DNA of 64,000 bases. Origin: Sarcophilus harrisii. Taxonomy: Eukaryota; Chordata; Mammalia; Dasyuromorphia; Dasyuridae. The stretch's first letter is position 1, and every line of letters begins with the position of its first letter. The notes under the pieces were generated by a model that did not search any database, had not been told where the DNA came from, and saw only the letters and a list, made by a program, of their open reading frames with translations. Positions 1 through 12,700 of this stretch are shown here, piece after piece. The position numbers were made by a program, and so were the translations under genes. The stretch is from positions 1,426,001 through 1,490,000 of the forward strand of contig NC_045431.1 of the NCBI RefSeq assembly GCF_902635505.1, in the 5' to 3' direction.

Positions 1-751
1 TAAGAAATCCTGCATATTTCTTATGCATTGAAAATAAGGTCCAGATGTCTAGAGCTGAGTCAGGTTTCTTCATGTGTAGATCACAGTTCCCATTAATGGT
101 CTGGAAGCCCCATATATAATATGCATTTGCCTCTACACATAGGAATGATAATACTCTAATATGCATTAGATGCAATATTACCGAATGAATGGTAAGAGCA
201 CTGAGTCAGTCTCCTCAAATAGAGGATAGTTATAAAATCCAGGACAGGATTATTGGCAGAATCTGAGATAAGGAAATGGGAAACTTGTTCATGTTTAGCA
301 AGTGAGATGTTTTTATAAAGAAAGAAAATTGGTGCAAAGCACAAGTTTAACTCAAATAATATATCAGGTGTGTCCCTGTGGAGGAGAGAGAAAATTAAAA
401 CAATTAAAATCATACAGTAAAGCCTCCTGGCCCTGGATGAGGATCCAGCTATATTAAAGGGCTTATGTAAGATCATGCAAAGAACTGGTCCTTTCAAGTG
501 AATTCCAACTGACCAAATGCAAGTCACTTTTGGCCTAAGTCTTAGTTTCTTCATCTGTAAAATGAAAAAAACTACTTGTTTTATCTGATTTTAAGAATTT
601 GAAAATCTTAAGCACCATTACAATATGTATTTCTCAACTTATTTTAGGAAAGTGACTTATTAAACTATGAACTTCAATTTTATCTGCAAAAGATGAAGAA
701 CTTAGACATTCCACTTCAAGATATTATAAAAGAAAAATTTCCAGACCTCTT
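1..751. other. Intergenic, no gene seen
   Basis: AT-rich sequence with no credible coding potential. A short stretch near 515-565 resembles the 3' half of a CORE/MIR SINE ('cttcatctgtaaaatg'). Nothing else is recognised. Confidence 0.5.
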
Positions 752-831
752 AGAATAAATTCAATATTTATTAAGTGCCTACAACGTGCAGATACTGTGC
801 TAAGCACTGACAAACTAGAAATAGAATCTAC
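752..831 (-). repeat. L2 LINE 3'-tail fragment
   Basis: Contains 'atttattaagtgcctac' followed by a degraded 'gtgctaagcact', which is the reverse complement of the L2 3' terminus. Only the tail survives. Confidence 0.6.
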
Positions 832-1689
832 AACTTATTTCCTAAAAGGAAACTTAAAATGAGACCAGCAATATTACAGCCAAAACCCAGTTTCCAGGTC
901 AAAGAAAAATGACTCTAATCATCAAGAAAAAAAAAATAGAATTCAAGTACCAAGAAACCATAGTCGGGATTACATATTATTTTACAGTCTCCATTATAAA
1001 GGAATGGGCAGTTTGAAATATATTCCAGAAGGGAAAGCATATATGCTTACAACCAAAAATAACTTAGAAAATGATAAAGTAAATTAAAAAAATAAAATAA
1101 ATGAGTATAATTCTGTGGTGGATTAGGGAGGGGGGAAGCACCTTTAATGAAATAGATGACTTCCAAGTTTCCAAGATCATATTTTCATAGAAACTTTGAA
1201 GCGCAAACATAGGAGTCAAGAGAAACAAGGTAAAAATGAGCCAACGACCCACCATAAGACATAAAAAGGATAAACTACTGACATTTTAATGTGGAAAATG
1301 AAACATGTTCCCTCTTAATCCTATCATCATCAAGAGTCAAAGACAAAGTCCAATCCATCACAGGGTCTGGCATTTGTTCAATCAAGCCATGATGATCTTT
1401 TAAAAAAAAATGGATAGTGAGAGAAAACAGATATACAGGAGATATGAGTGGGAAAAATGGAAAAATCATTTCGTACAATTTGAGTATGAGTAGAAATCTA
1501 GAAGGGAAAGATGGAGGGAGCTAATGATATGAATTTTGTTTTCATCTAAATTGGTCAATCAAGAGAAGAATATAAATACAGAGTTCCATATGCAAATACA
1601 TTTCACTAAATAGGAAAACCACAGGGAAAGAAAAGGAATAAAGGAGAATGATATTGATTTAATGTTTAGCCCTAAACAAAATAAATTAA
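832..1689. other. Intergenic, no gene seen
   Basis: Purine- and A-rich sequence with no recognised repeat and no convincing ORF. It may be very old LINE DNA, given the L1 3' end that follows, but I cannot align it. Confidence 0.4.
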
Positions 1690-2216
1690 AAGGATGGGGA
1701 AAATATTTATAGTAGCCATTTTGATAGGGGCAAGGAGTTAGGAACTGACAGAATACATAATAGTTAAGAAATGGGTAAATAAGTTTTGATATTTAAAGAT
1801 GTTAGAATTCTACTGTATTGTAAGAAATGATGTATGGGGTAGCTTCAGAAATCTGGGAAGATTTATATGAAATGGCCCACAGTGAAATGAACACAACTAA
1901 GAGAACATTCTGGACAAGGGCAACAGCATAGTAGAGACAAATTTGAAAGACTTCTGATGGGCATAATGACTGAGTAAAATTCCATGATGAAACATGTTGC
2001 ACATTCCCTCCTAAAATGATGAATGCAGAATACAAATCAAAAGACACTTTAAAAATGTTTGTCCATACAGGTCTGTAACAGGGCTTTTGTTTTTCTTTCT
2101 TTCTTAGTGAAGGGTAGGGAAGGTAGGAGAAAGAAAAGACCAGTTTTTGATGATTGAAAAAAAATAAATTAAAAAAAAATAATGGTGGACAGGTATTGGG
2201 GTCAATGAGTGGAACT
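1690..2216 (+). repeat. 5'-truncated L1 LINE, 3' end with A-rich tail
   Basis: Carries degraded versions of the marsupial L1 end-of-ORF2/3'UTR landmarks in order: a Trp-Tyr-type segment ('tgtaagaaatgatg'), 'gaaatgaacacaactaagag', a pyrimidine/G-rich block, and an A-rich tail at about 2155-2182. It is strongly diverged, so it is an old copy. The 5' edge is approximate. Confidence 0.55.
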
Positions 2217-2924
2217 GGGTAGAAACAGACTGCTTTGGAGATCATGACCATTCAAAAGAGGATTTGGCCCAAAGCTGACCATTTATTTCACAGCTTACAT
2301 ATAAGTGGAGTTTTGAAGAGAAAAAGAGAGAAGGTAAAATATAAAATGTTTAATCATCAATTCTTCAGGCTATTTTGTCTTCTAATTAGTTTTAAGTTTC
2401 AACCTCTCAGAGTTAAAAACCAAGTTGCTGAATCCTATTTTAAGTCCCCTTCCCAATACATATGTGAGTGTTCTGTGCCTTCTTTTCCGGTGTAGGGAAT
2501 AAATAATTGTCCCACACCTTTCAAAAAAGAATTCAACAATATTTTAAGATTTCCCACAAACTTAAAAGAAACTTCATTAATCATGTTTGTCCCTGATTGC
2601 ACAGGAAGAAAAAGCCTCTTGTTCTCAGTGACAGTTCATAATTAAACACGGTTGTTGTTGTTCTAGGGCTTACAACATGCTGTCAACAGAGGAAATGAAA
2701 TTGCCAGTAAACATCAGGCCCCAGGAATCACAGCACTGGCTTTGAATAACCAGATTTACCATGGTGAGAAAAGCAAAGAACACAGAAAGGAAGCATAACA
2801 AGAAAGTAGGGTGATCTGCTACAATGGGCAGACTCCTGGATGAAAGCATCTACATTGAGTTTCACGTCTGCCTTGATAATATTGGTATAAGAAGTGGACA
2901 AGCCCCAAGTCACTTCCCTTCTCT
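2217..2924. other. Intergenic, no gene seen
   Basis: No recognised repeat and no supported coding region. Confidence 0.4.
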
Positions 2925-3265
2925 GACCCCAAGTTTCCTCATTTGCTCAGTGAAATAGTTTGGCTATACCCCAGATCACTTCTAGAACCTCTTCCAGGTC
3001 TAGACGCATACCCTACAATCCCATAATCTATAATAAGTTCCTTAAAATCTTTTACATCTCCGGCATTCAGTATTCTAAGTGCTCCCAGTGCTAGTCCCAA
3101 CATTATATCCTAAGATCCCTATCATTTTGTTTCTGCTCTAAAATCCCATGTTCTAACCTCTTCATTTTTATCATTACTTGGCTCTAATTAAAGTTTAATG
3201 TCTTGTATTTGAAAGTTCCTTCCAATTCTTACATTTGATATTCTAAGGTCTTTTTGTATCTATGA
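2925..3265 (+). repeat. CORE-SINE tail running into ~31-bp degenerate tandem repeat (CR1/L3-type 3' tail)
   Basis: Begins with a SINE-like 'tttcctcatttgctcagtg' and continues as degenerate iterations of a unit resembling 'ttctaaggtcccttccagctc' plus about ten bases ('gatattctaaggtctttttg' is the last). The same unit recurs elsewhere in the window. Confidence 0.5.
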
Positions 3266-3864
3266 TGAAACAGTTATGATATGAAACAGTTGCTTTTTCC
3301 TTCCTCTCCTGCTGAGATTCAAAGTCTCCTTGTTCTGCCTGTCTGAGAAGGGCGCATTGTTTTGCTCAGTATCCCACTGAGGGCAGCAGTAGGGTGAGCA
3401 GAGATCCCGTTGCCCTCCCCAGAGCTCCATCATAGTGATCGGTGAATTGTGTTGACTTTTTCCCTATCCTGTTTCATCTCTGTGCTCTAGGGTCCTGGTC
3501 AGTGATTCTTCCACAGCTCAGATAATTAGGAACAATGGGAGAAAAGGGGTGGATCTGACATGAAGGAGGGAAAGCTGTAAAGAAGACTGATTAAGGAAGA
3601 ATATTACACAGAGGAAAAGAGAAAAGAAAGGGGATCCGCAAGTCAAGCCAAAAAATGAATTTATACTTCTTCTCAAAGAGGAGAGAACTAGATATTCTAA
3701 GAAGAGAGAAGTTTCTTTCCCTTCCAGTAATAGCATAGTATAGTCACAGAAGATCTCAGGTAAGAAATCACCTATTAAAAGACAAAGGAAGAGGAGAAGA
3801 GCAGTTCAAGTTGGCAATGTTGTGCTCTGGGTTACTGAGGCAGCTACTTCCTTACCTGAAAACA
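3266..3864. other. Intergenic, no gene seen
   Basis: No repeat family recognised. It is mixed-composition single-copy-looking sequence, purine-rich on the plus strand near 3530-3800. Confidence 0.4.
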
Positions 3865-4205
3865 GTAACAACAAATAACATAGAGATCCTAATGCTTGGG
3901 AGAAAATTTAACTTCATGAGCATCCCTTTGCATTCAACGGGATTAACTGTGTAATTGAACCAAAATGCTGGATGCATATGCCTCCTTTGAAAGAAACAGG
4001 TCAGGAAAGTGGGTTGGAGGGTCTCACTATGTATTAAGAAAGTCTAGTCATGTAAAGAAATCCAGGAACCAAGGAGAAGGCATGGCAAAGGGAATTTGGA
4101 GCTTAAAGGAACAGGAAATAGAGATGACAAGTACACTATCTATAAACCACTCTGTCTCTTCCTGTCTATGTCTCTGAGTTTCTGGTCTCTCTCTTTCTCT
4201 GTCTA
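3865..4205 (+). repeat. Local direct duplication, copy A
   Basis: About 340 bp that recur in the same orientation at 4806-5156. Shared blocks include 'gagatcctaatgcttgggag', 'cctcctttgaaagaaacagg' and 'aaagaaatccaggaacca'. Divergence by eye is about 15-20%. Both copies start after a CAA/AAC-rich run and end in a TCTC-rich run. Confidence 0.8.
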
Positions 4206-4805
4206 CTCAGTCTCTGAAAGGTCCATTGCATTCCTGGGATTTGAATATAAAACCAAACAGAGAATATTCTAATACTTATCAAAATGGATGCCTACTACCC
4301 AAGTCTGGCAATTTAGAAAGAGCAAATGACACTACTGGGAGGAACATGAAAGTTATCACCAATGATTGGTCTTGGACAAAAATAAAACAAAATCCAAAAA
4401 GTATACGGGAATGAATTATGTTTACTTCTGTTTTGTCCAAAACTGTTATTTGAGAATGAACAGCTAGCTAAGAAGGCAGAGTGTGAGAATAGGATTTGTG
4501 TTTCTAGATCATGGCTCACCTCGCCAAGTTGACAGATTCCGCTCCAAACAAAAGCTTGCAAGAGTTATTTGCCGAGTGCCTTGCAAATATAATCAAAAGA
4601 GCTTCAAATTAAAAAAGAAAGAAAGGGAGGGAGGGAGCGAGAAAATAACTAGGGAATAACCCCAAATTAGATATCATAGGAAGTAGCCTCAGAGAAAAGA
4701 ATCGCAACTGAGATAATCAGAAATTCAGTAGACATGAAAATCAAGAATAAAGTTGGCAGCGAAATCAATGCCTTCGATATCTATACACAAATGTACAAAG
4801 TTTTA
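4206..4805. other. Spacer between duplicated segments
   Basis: No gene seen. Contains a purine microsatellite (AAAG/GGGA) around 4608-4642. The sequence does not recur elsewhere in the window as far as I can see. Confidence 0.4.
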
Positions 4806-5156
4806 GCAACAACAACAACAGCAAAACATATGGAGATCCTAATGCTTGGGAGAAAATTTGACTTCATGGGCTTCACTTTGCACTTAATGGGATTAACCCT
4901 GTAACTGAACCAAGGCTCCAGATGCACATGCCTCCTTTGAAAGAAACAGGCCAGGAAAGGGGGGTGGGGTGGGAGCTAGCACTGTGTATTAAGAAAGTCT
5001 ATTCATGTAAAGAAATCCAGGAACCAGAAGGAGAGAAAGCATGACAAAAGGTATTTGAGTGGAGCTTAAAGGAACAATAGAGATGACGATTATACTATCT
5101 ATAAACTACTCTATATCTTTTTCGCTGCCTCTTTGTGTCTGTTTCTCTGGCTTTCT
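4806..5156 (+). repeat. Local direct duplication, copy B
   Basis: Second copy of the segment at 3865-4205, offset by about 945 bp. It ends in the pyrimidine-rich simple repeat at 5157. Confidence 0.8.
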
Positions 5157-5302
5157 GGTCTCCTTCTGTCTGTCAGTCCCTTTGTCTTTCTCTATGTCTC
5201 TCTGTGTGTGTGTCTCTGTCTCAGTCTCTCTGTCTCGGCTCTTTCTGTGTCTGTCTGTCCCTGACTCTCTTGCCTCTGCCTCTTTGTCAATCCCTGTCTG
5301 TC
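5157..5302 (+). repeat. Pyrimidine simple repeat (TCTC/TCTG)n
   Basis: Near-uninterrupted alternation of tctc, tctg and tgtc words. It causes spurious Ser/Leu- and Thr/Glu-rich ORFs on both strands. Confidence 0.9.
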
Positions 5303-5639
5303 TCATGTATAAAAATGTGGAGGAACCAACAAGAGGACGTTTTGTCCTGGATCTGGACAGGATTGTTAAAAATGGGAAGAACTGATAGCAGCTAGAGGAG
5401 AAATGATGGAAAGTCCCTCCATTTAACCAATGAGGAATCTGAAAGAGAGGGAGAGATGGACTTGTGCAAATATAACACAACTAAGTAGAACTCCAAATCA
5501 AGGACATGCCAGGAAATAATTAACAACCAGCTTTCAGGGTCAGGGGGAAGACAGTATATATTCACCTACACTTTTACATTTAACCTGAATTGTCATTTCA
5601 CATCATTTTCTTAAGTCTACACAAACTAGATACAAACAT
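5303..5639. other. Intergenic, no gene seen
   Basis: No recognised element. Confidence 0.4.
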
Positions 5640-5765
5640 ACACATTTATAAATGCTCACACTGAAAATTTAACCATCTACTCTCTTAAAGAGTAGGCTTT
5701 AATTCAGAATCAAACCTCCCAACTTTAGACCCACTACTCTTGCCACTACAATAGCGTGGTTGAAT
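5640..5765 (-). repeat. SINE remnant
   Basis: Antisense SINE pattern: 'aatcaaacctcccaacttta', then a 'ccactactcttgccactac' region matching the inverted tRNA-like head. Confidence 0.4.
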
Positions 5766-7141
5766 TATTCCTTGTGCATCTTCTAGTTGAATATTTGGCA
5801 GGTGATGGTTAAATCCTATAATAATAATCCCATAATATCCTATAACTTCTACCCACTGGTCCCTATTCTACCCTCTAAGATAAGGCAAAAGTAAATATAG
5901 TCTCTCTTATACATAATGTTTTCTTAAATATTTGAAAAGTGATGCTATCCTAAGCTCCTTAAGGCACACTTAACACTGTTTTTGCCATTTTTTGTTCTTC
6001 TAGAACATAGTTAAGAAAACTGGAATGAAGTAGTTAATAAATGTTTATTAACAAGATTTGAGGCCACATGCTGTCATTTTAATTACTTTTTACATGGAAT
6101 AATCTATAAACTCTACATTATCTCAGTTTCCTTTCTCTGCACTTTTCCAGAATCCTTTATTAAAAATTCAATGATAGTACCCATCATTGAATACATTATT
6201 CCATAGCATGGTCCTATAAGTGATGTGTGTAAGAGCTGGGATTCAAACCCAAATATATCCAAAGCTAAATGCAAGAAGATGAATGCCACATTTGTTCTGA
6301 ACTGTAACCTCTTGAATTCAAAGAATACACTTTCCAGGTGTAGAAATGGGTTATAAAGAGTTGAAAATGTGAAGATAACTTCAGAGTGAAAAGTTTTCCT
6401 GTGATAATTATTCAAGAGAAACAGAGGCTCATTTGGATTTATTTTTATAAATGTAGTAAAAACTCTTCATTCTACATATGGAAAAAAATGGGGCCAAAAA
6501 ATGATTTTTTTCCCAAAGTTGGTCAAGTGATCAGAGCAAGGATTCAAATTCGAACTCCATAAATAGTATCCTTTCTATTCCTTGAGAGAGAAAAAAAACA
6601 AGGAGTAAGGGGTAGAAGTTGAACAGAAGATATATTAATAATAATTTTTATTATTTTTAATTAATTAATTCAAGATTAATAATAATGATTCTATGGGGAA
6701 AACAAACTCTCTTATAATTAGAGCTCTCCAACTGTAAAATGGGCTGCCTTGATAGGCTGGGCATCCTCCCTCTTCCCCATTCCCCTTTCATCACTACAGA
6801 TCTTGAGAGACAGTATATTCTTCACTTTCAATAGAGGTCAGGCTAACTGACTTCTGGTGTCCCTTTTGCAAGGACACAGACTGTTGGAGCTGAAAGGAAA
6901 GCCTAAATTCTGCCAAGTCACTTTACAGATCAGGAAACCGAGCTTCCAATTTCTCTTGTTTAGAACTCTTTCTTTCTGCTGGATTATTTTTCTATTATCT
7001 AATTGAAATAGAGATGACTAACAGAGATTTCTTCTGTATTAAACAAAATTATTGGGAATTGTTATAGACTTATTTGTGACTCAATTCAAAAAAGAGTCAT
7101 TGAGAGTGAAGAGTATAGAAAATGTTGCTATGATAATTGGT
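5766..7141. other. Intergenic with scattered SINE remnants
   Basis: No gene. Old MIR-like antisense pieces are suspected near 6215-6290, 6415-6565 and 6885-6960 ('tttacagatcaggaaaccga'). An AT-rich run lies at about 6635-6690. Confidence 0.4.
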
Positions 7142-7330
7142 GGTTCAATTCAATTCATTTTAATAACATTTATTAAGCACGTCTGTATCAGGCACTGCCA
7201 GTAGGTACAGAGGATTGAGACAAAGGAAAAGCAGCAGTAGTTCTTGCCCAAAAGGGCTTGTGGTCTCCAGCTGAGAAAACATTTCCACAGATAAATAGGG
7301 AGCAGAATCAAAATGGACGTAAAGTCATTC

Positions 7331-7592
7331 TTGTTTTTCAGTCCTTTCAGTCATGTCTAACTCTTCATGACCTTATTTGGGTTTGGTTATTGTTGTTGTT
7401 TTGGTAAAGATACTGGAGCTGTTGGCCATTTCTTTCTCCACTTTATTTTACTGATGATGAAACCAAGGGAAACAGAGTTAAGTGATTTTCCCAGGATCAC
7501 ACAGCTATTAAGTGTCTGAGGACAGATTTGAATTAGGGAGTTCTCCTGATTCCAGCCCCAACACTGTGCACTATCGTGCTTCCCAGCTGTTC
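7331..7592 (-). repeat. tRNA-derived marsupial SINE inserted in L2
   Basis: Inverted SINE reading tail ('cagtcatgtctaactcttca'), middle ('gccatttctttctccacttt') and head ('cgtgcttcccagctg'). It is flanked by a 9-bp direct repeat AAAGTCATT at 7322-7330 and 7593-7601, the expected target-site duplication. Confidence 0.85.
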
Positions 7593-8170
7593 AAAGTCAT
7601 TTCTGAGAGGGCATTAAAACCGGAAAAATCAGGAAAGGCTCCATGTAAAAAGTGACATTTGAGCTAAACCTTGAGGAGACATAGGGACTTCTAGGGGTGG
7701 AAGGAGAGATACTTTCTGGGCTTTGGAGATAGTTTGTGCAAAGGCAGAGATGAAAGATAAAATTTTGTAGTCAAATGAGTCAATCATGTACATCCTAGAG
7801 GTACCAGCAGCCTACTGATGTCTCTGGAGCAAGAGAAGGATTATAAGCCAATTTTAGCTTCCAATAATGCAATTTTGCAGTGTGTGGAGAACAGATTGGA
7901 AAAGAGAGAGACTTGAGGGGAGAAACAAGTTAAGAGTCTATTGCAAGAACCAAGTGAGGAGTGAGGGCAGTCTAAAAATTTGTAATACCTGGTTAAATAG
8001 AAAAAAGGAGATAGATTTGCAAGATGTTGTTGAGGTTGAATAAAAAGACTAAGTAAGTGATTGGGTGTTGGGTTGGGAGATGAGAGTCAAAGGGCTGAGG
8101 TAGCTCTTAGATTGGGAACCTGGGCAGCTCTGCCCTTGGCAAAAATAAGGAACTTAGAACCTAGGAGTAA

Positions 8171-8415
8171 TGGGTTATTTTTACCTTCTGAATCCAATTC
8201 TTCCTGTGCAACAAGAGAACTGTTCGGTTCTGTACACATATATTGTATCTAGGATATATTGTGACATATTTAACATGTATAGAACTGCTTGCCATCTGGG
8301 GGAGGGGAAAAGTCGGAACAGAAGTGAGTGTAAAGGATAATGTTGTTAAAAAAAAAAAATATTACCCAGGCATGGGTTCTGTCAATAAAAAGTTATAATT
8401 ATGAAAAAAAAAAAA
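8171..8415 (+). repeat. 5'-truncated L1 LINE with poly(A)
   Basis: The 3' end of an L1, with 'acccaggcatgggttctgtc' and the signal-bearing 'caataaaaagttataatt', then a poly(A) tract. It is flanked by near-identical repeats (agaacctaggagtaa at 8156-8170; agaactaggggtaa at 8416-8429). The same terminus recurs at 24564-24656. Confidence 0.85.
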
Positions 8416-8499
8416 AGAACTAGGGGTAAAATTTGCCTGGAGATGAGGGATATGGATTGTGAGTCAATAGTTTTTTCGAAACACCATTTTAATCTGTGC

Positions 8500-8680
8500 A
8501 GCATGCTTTGTTCTTCTGTGGAGAATGCTTTTCACAGACCGTTCATCATGTGATCGTCATGATTACCCTTTGAAGCTGATACTGCTGGCCCTACTATATT
8601 GTCAGGGAACTGAGACCAGAAGGTGAATTGTCTTGCTTATGTGGACAAACCTTGTCAGTGGTAAGGAAAAGAATTTTGAA
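8500..8680 (-). repeat. MIR/CORE-SINE remnant
   Basis: Antisense MIR pattern: 'catgattaccctttgaagct', 'ggaactgagaccagaaggtg', 'gaattgtcttgc'. Confidence 0.45.
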
Positions 8681-9126
8681 GCCAGGTCTCTTATCATCCA
8701 GTAAATTTTCTTGCCATCACATTCAACGACTCCCTTGGAAAAGCATTTCTTTGATAGCTTTTATGATTACAATTCTCATTTTTTTTTCTCATCCTGACAT
8801 AAAAGTAGCCCTACCCTCTCAAAGGCATACCGGGGACCACACGTTCTAGCATGACCTACCAAAAGAAGAGTCTCCTTCCCACCAAAACCTTGGGCTCTGT
8901 TTCTGGGAAGCCAGGCTCTGAGAAGGAAACTCTTACTTTGTTTCCCAAAATCACAACTCTGTGTTTCTTTCTGACAGCTACTTGTTTGTATATTTCCTTC
9001 ATTCCAGCTCCCCTTCATGTGTTGTGTTCCCCAGTCAGAATACAGACTTTGTTTTCCTTGTTTGGATTAGTATCTCTAAAATTTAATACTGTACCTAAAA
9101 CATAGTATATACTTAATAATTACTCT
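8681..9126. other. Intergenic, no gene seen
   Basis: Open frames of 70-85 codons overlap on both strands here, but none resembles a known protein and there is no supporting context. Confidence 0.4.
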
Positions 9127-9380
9127 AACAGCTAGCTAAATGACACAGTGGCTGACCTATTGCACTTAGACTCTCAACTTCATAAATTTCAAATTTGACT
9201 TCAGACATTTATTTACTATAGGAGGCTGGGAAAGTCATTTATTCCTATTTGCCCCAGTTTTCTGATCTGTAAAAATAAGCTGGATAAACAAATGGGGCAA
9301 ACCTAGTATTTTTTCCTATCTTTTCCAAGAAAACCCCAATGGAATCCCAAAGAGTTGGGCACAACTTAGTAACAACAAAT
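9127..9380 (+). repeat. tRNA-derived marsupial SINE
   Basis: Full-length layout: head 'acagctagctaaatgacaca', core 'gccccagttttctgatctgt', tail 'agttgggcacaacttagtaa'. Diverged. Confidence 0.8.
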
Positions 9381-9789
9381 TTAATGTGGGTTGGTGCTTT
9401 TGGAACCTTCTAAACTTCTCATCTTCATACAAAATCTTTATTGTGCTGTCTTAATTAAGGTTTTCATGTGATCTGATGGAATGAATCAGAGGCTATGGAG
9501 TGGTATAGTAATTTCACCACTATTTGCTTGGTTTGGCACTCTATTGCCAAAATGAGGGTCTAGGGTTAAATGATGTCTAGAATCCTGCCCCTAAATGCTA
9601 TAATTGAAGATTGCTTTGTAAGCAGTAAAGTCTAGATTAAGTTTTTTTTTTAATATTATATCATCTAACTTTACTAAATAATTTAATCTCAAACAGGTCA
9701 GAATTTCTCTTAATATATATGCCTATCTTCCTCATTTCTAATTATATATGTATGCATATAAATATATCTACATATCTCTCTGTATATAT
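9381..9789. other. Intergenic, no gene seen
   Basis: AT-rich, with a T run at 9641-9650 and TATA-rich sequence at 9715-9790. It may include the outermost 3' end of the neighbouring minus-strand L1. Confidence 0.4.
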
Positions 9790-12700
9790 TTTTCTCTATT
9801 TTTAAAGTGTTGTTTAATTGTTTTAACATTCTTTTCTTTCTAAATTTTGACCTCCAAATTTTCTTTCTCCTTCCAACCCCTCCCTCCCTTACTGAGAAAG
9901 TAAAGAAAATAATATCAATTTTATATGTGAAAACATGAAAAACAAAGATCTATATTTTCAAAATAAGGTAAGAAAATTATATATAAATTTACACTGAGTT
10001 CATGACATTTTTTCAACATGAGTAGTTTGTAATTGTTTTGGATTATTATATTGATCAAGTGTTTTATTGATGATCGTTATAATATTGCTGTTGGCGTTCA
10101 CAGTGAACTCCCAGATCTTCTCACTTCACTTTGCCTCAGTTCATAAACATCTTATCATATTTTCCCCCTGAAATAATCACCCGTATCATTCCTTATAGCA
10201 TAAGAATATTCCATCAAAATCATATGCCACAGATTGTCCAGCCATTTCCCAAATGATTAGCAAACCCTTAATTTCTAATTCTTTGCCACCACAAAAAAGA
10301 GTTGCTATAAATATTGTACATATGTGTCCTTTTCCTTTTTCTTTGATATCTTCGGGATTCATTCCTAGTAGTGGTATTGCTGAGTCAAAGGATGTGACCA
10401 GTTTTACAGTCCTTTGAACATAGTACAAACTATTCTCCAGAATGATTAGACCAATCCACAGCTCCACCAATAGTTTAAATCTATTTAATATCTATTTTAA
10501 TATCCCTTTTCCTTCATCCCACAAGCACTCAACATGTGTGAGATGGTACTTCAGAACTGTTTTAATTTATATATCTCTATTCAATAGTGATTATGAGCTC
10601 TTTTTTGGGGTGGGGAAACTATAGATAGCCTGGACTTTTTATTCTGAAAACTTTTTTTTTTCATATTCTTTGTCTTTTTATAAGTTTGACTTATTTGATA
10701 AATAAAACTCTTATCAGAGAAACTTGGTATAATATTTTAAAATATCACCTCATTGCCCATGGTACATTTTAACAAAATGTAGTCTTCCTGATTAGTTCTT
10801 TTAATTAAATCTGTTGACTTTAACTCCTGCCTTTTTAACTTCAACTGAAGCATAATAGATTTTGCTTCACCCTTTATTTTAGCTCTATGGCTCTATCTCT
10901 TTCAAGTGTGTCTCTTAACAACAACCAAAAAAAAATGTTGTTGGATTCTGGTTTCTAATCTATTCTGTTATACACTTCCATTTTATAGGTGAGTTCATCC
11001 CATTCACATTCATAATTATGATTTCTAAATGTGTATTTTCTTCCATCCTATTTTCTTCTGTTCTTTTTTGTTTTTATTTTGTCTCTCCTCAAAAAAAAAT
11101 ATTTTACTCCTGACCACTGGCTTTATTAATCTTCCTTCCCTTTTAGCATCCTTTTCTGCAAGTCTATTTTCCCTTTCCCCTCCTACTTCCCTACTGTGGA
11201 AGAGAAATTTCTAAACTCAACTGTGAACTCAAGTGAGTTCAAGCATTTTCCCTACTATCCTCCCTCTCATTTACCCTTCAACTATAAAAGTTCTTCCTTG
11301 CATGTCTCTTTTAGATAAGAAAAAATTCCCATTCTACCTCTCCCTTACACTTTGTCACAATGCAACTTTCTTATTCTTTCATTTAATATTTGAAAATCAT
11401 CCCAACATAATAGACATACCAACCATGTCTTTTGTCTATGTAGATTCCTTCTAACTACTGTGATAATGAGAAACTTCTTAGGAATTACATATGCCATCTT
11501 CTCATATAGGACCAGATTAACTTTATTGAGTCCTTTATGGATGTTCTTTTATGTTTATCTTTTTATGCTTCTCTTGAATCTTATATTTGAATGTCAAATT
11601 TTCTATTCAGCTCTGGTTTTTCATTAGGAATACTTAAAAGTCTTCTATTTCATGAAATATTAATTTTTCCCCTGAAGGATTATCCTCAGTTTTGCTGAGC
11701 AGCTTATTATTAGTTGTAATCCCAGGTCTTTTGCCTTCCAGAAAGTCAGATTCCAAGCTCGTTTAATGTAGAAGCTAATAAAAATACTTGTGGCAGCCCT
11801 TTTTGTAGTAGCAAAAAAATGGCAACTGAGTGGTTGCCCATCAATTGGGGCATGGTGGCCCATGAGTTGGAGAATGGCTGAATAAGTTATGGTATATGAA
11901 TGTTATAGAATATTACTGTTCTATAAGAAATGACCAACAGGATGATTTAAGAGAGAGCTGGAGAGACTTACATGAACTGATAATACTATGTGAAGTGAGT
12001 GGAATCAGGAGATCACTGTACATGGCAACAGCAGGATTATATGATGATCAATTCTGATAGACATGGCTCTTCAACAAGAAGATGATTCAGGCCAGTTCCA
12101 ATGTTCTTATGATGGAGAGGGCTATCTACATTCAGAAAGGACTGTGGGAACTGAGTGTGGATCACAAAATAGTATTTTTACTTTTTATTTCACTTGTTTG
12201 CTTCCATTTTGTTTTCTTTCTCATTTTTTCTTCTTTTTTGACCTGATTTTTCTTGTGTAGCATCATAAATGTGGAAGTAGATATAGAAGAATTGCACACA
12301 TTTAACATATATTGGATTACTTGCCCTCTAGGGGAGGCGGTGGGGGAAGGGAGAGAGAAAAAATTGGAATACAAACTTTTGCAAGGGTAAATGTTGAAAA
12401 ATATTCATGTATATGTTTTGAAAATAAAAAGCTTTTAAAAATGAAGCACTCTATTCACAGCCTACCAGAAAGAGGGATGGTGATATATGTAAGATGCAGA
12501 GAAATAGACAGTGAAGCAATTTGTTTTCCTGTACTAGAACATTTATGAAGTAGATTTTCTTTCTTAACCCTTTCTTTTGTTTGTCCAACAAGGTAGATGG
12601 GATAGAGAAAGACATAGATTATAAACATATGTAAGTATATAAATTATTTGTAAAATATTTTTAAATCAAATTTTTAATTAAAAAAATTATTTAAAATATA

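Larger units (their letters stand above)
7142..8470 (-). repeat. L2 LINE fragment, interrupted by a SINE and an L1
   Basis: The left end shows the inverted L2 tail ('aacatttattaagcacg'), then the inverted L2 3'UTR and part of ORF2. It is split by the SINE at 7331-7592 and the L1 at 8171-8415, and resumes after each. Confidence 0.75.

Noticed and set aside
5059-5480. Cys/Val/Ser-rich ORFs at a TCTC/TCTG tract
   Set aside because: Simple-repeat artefacts; no domain is visible.
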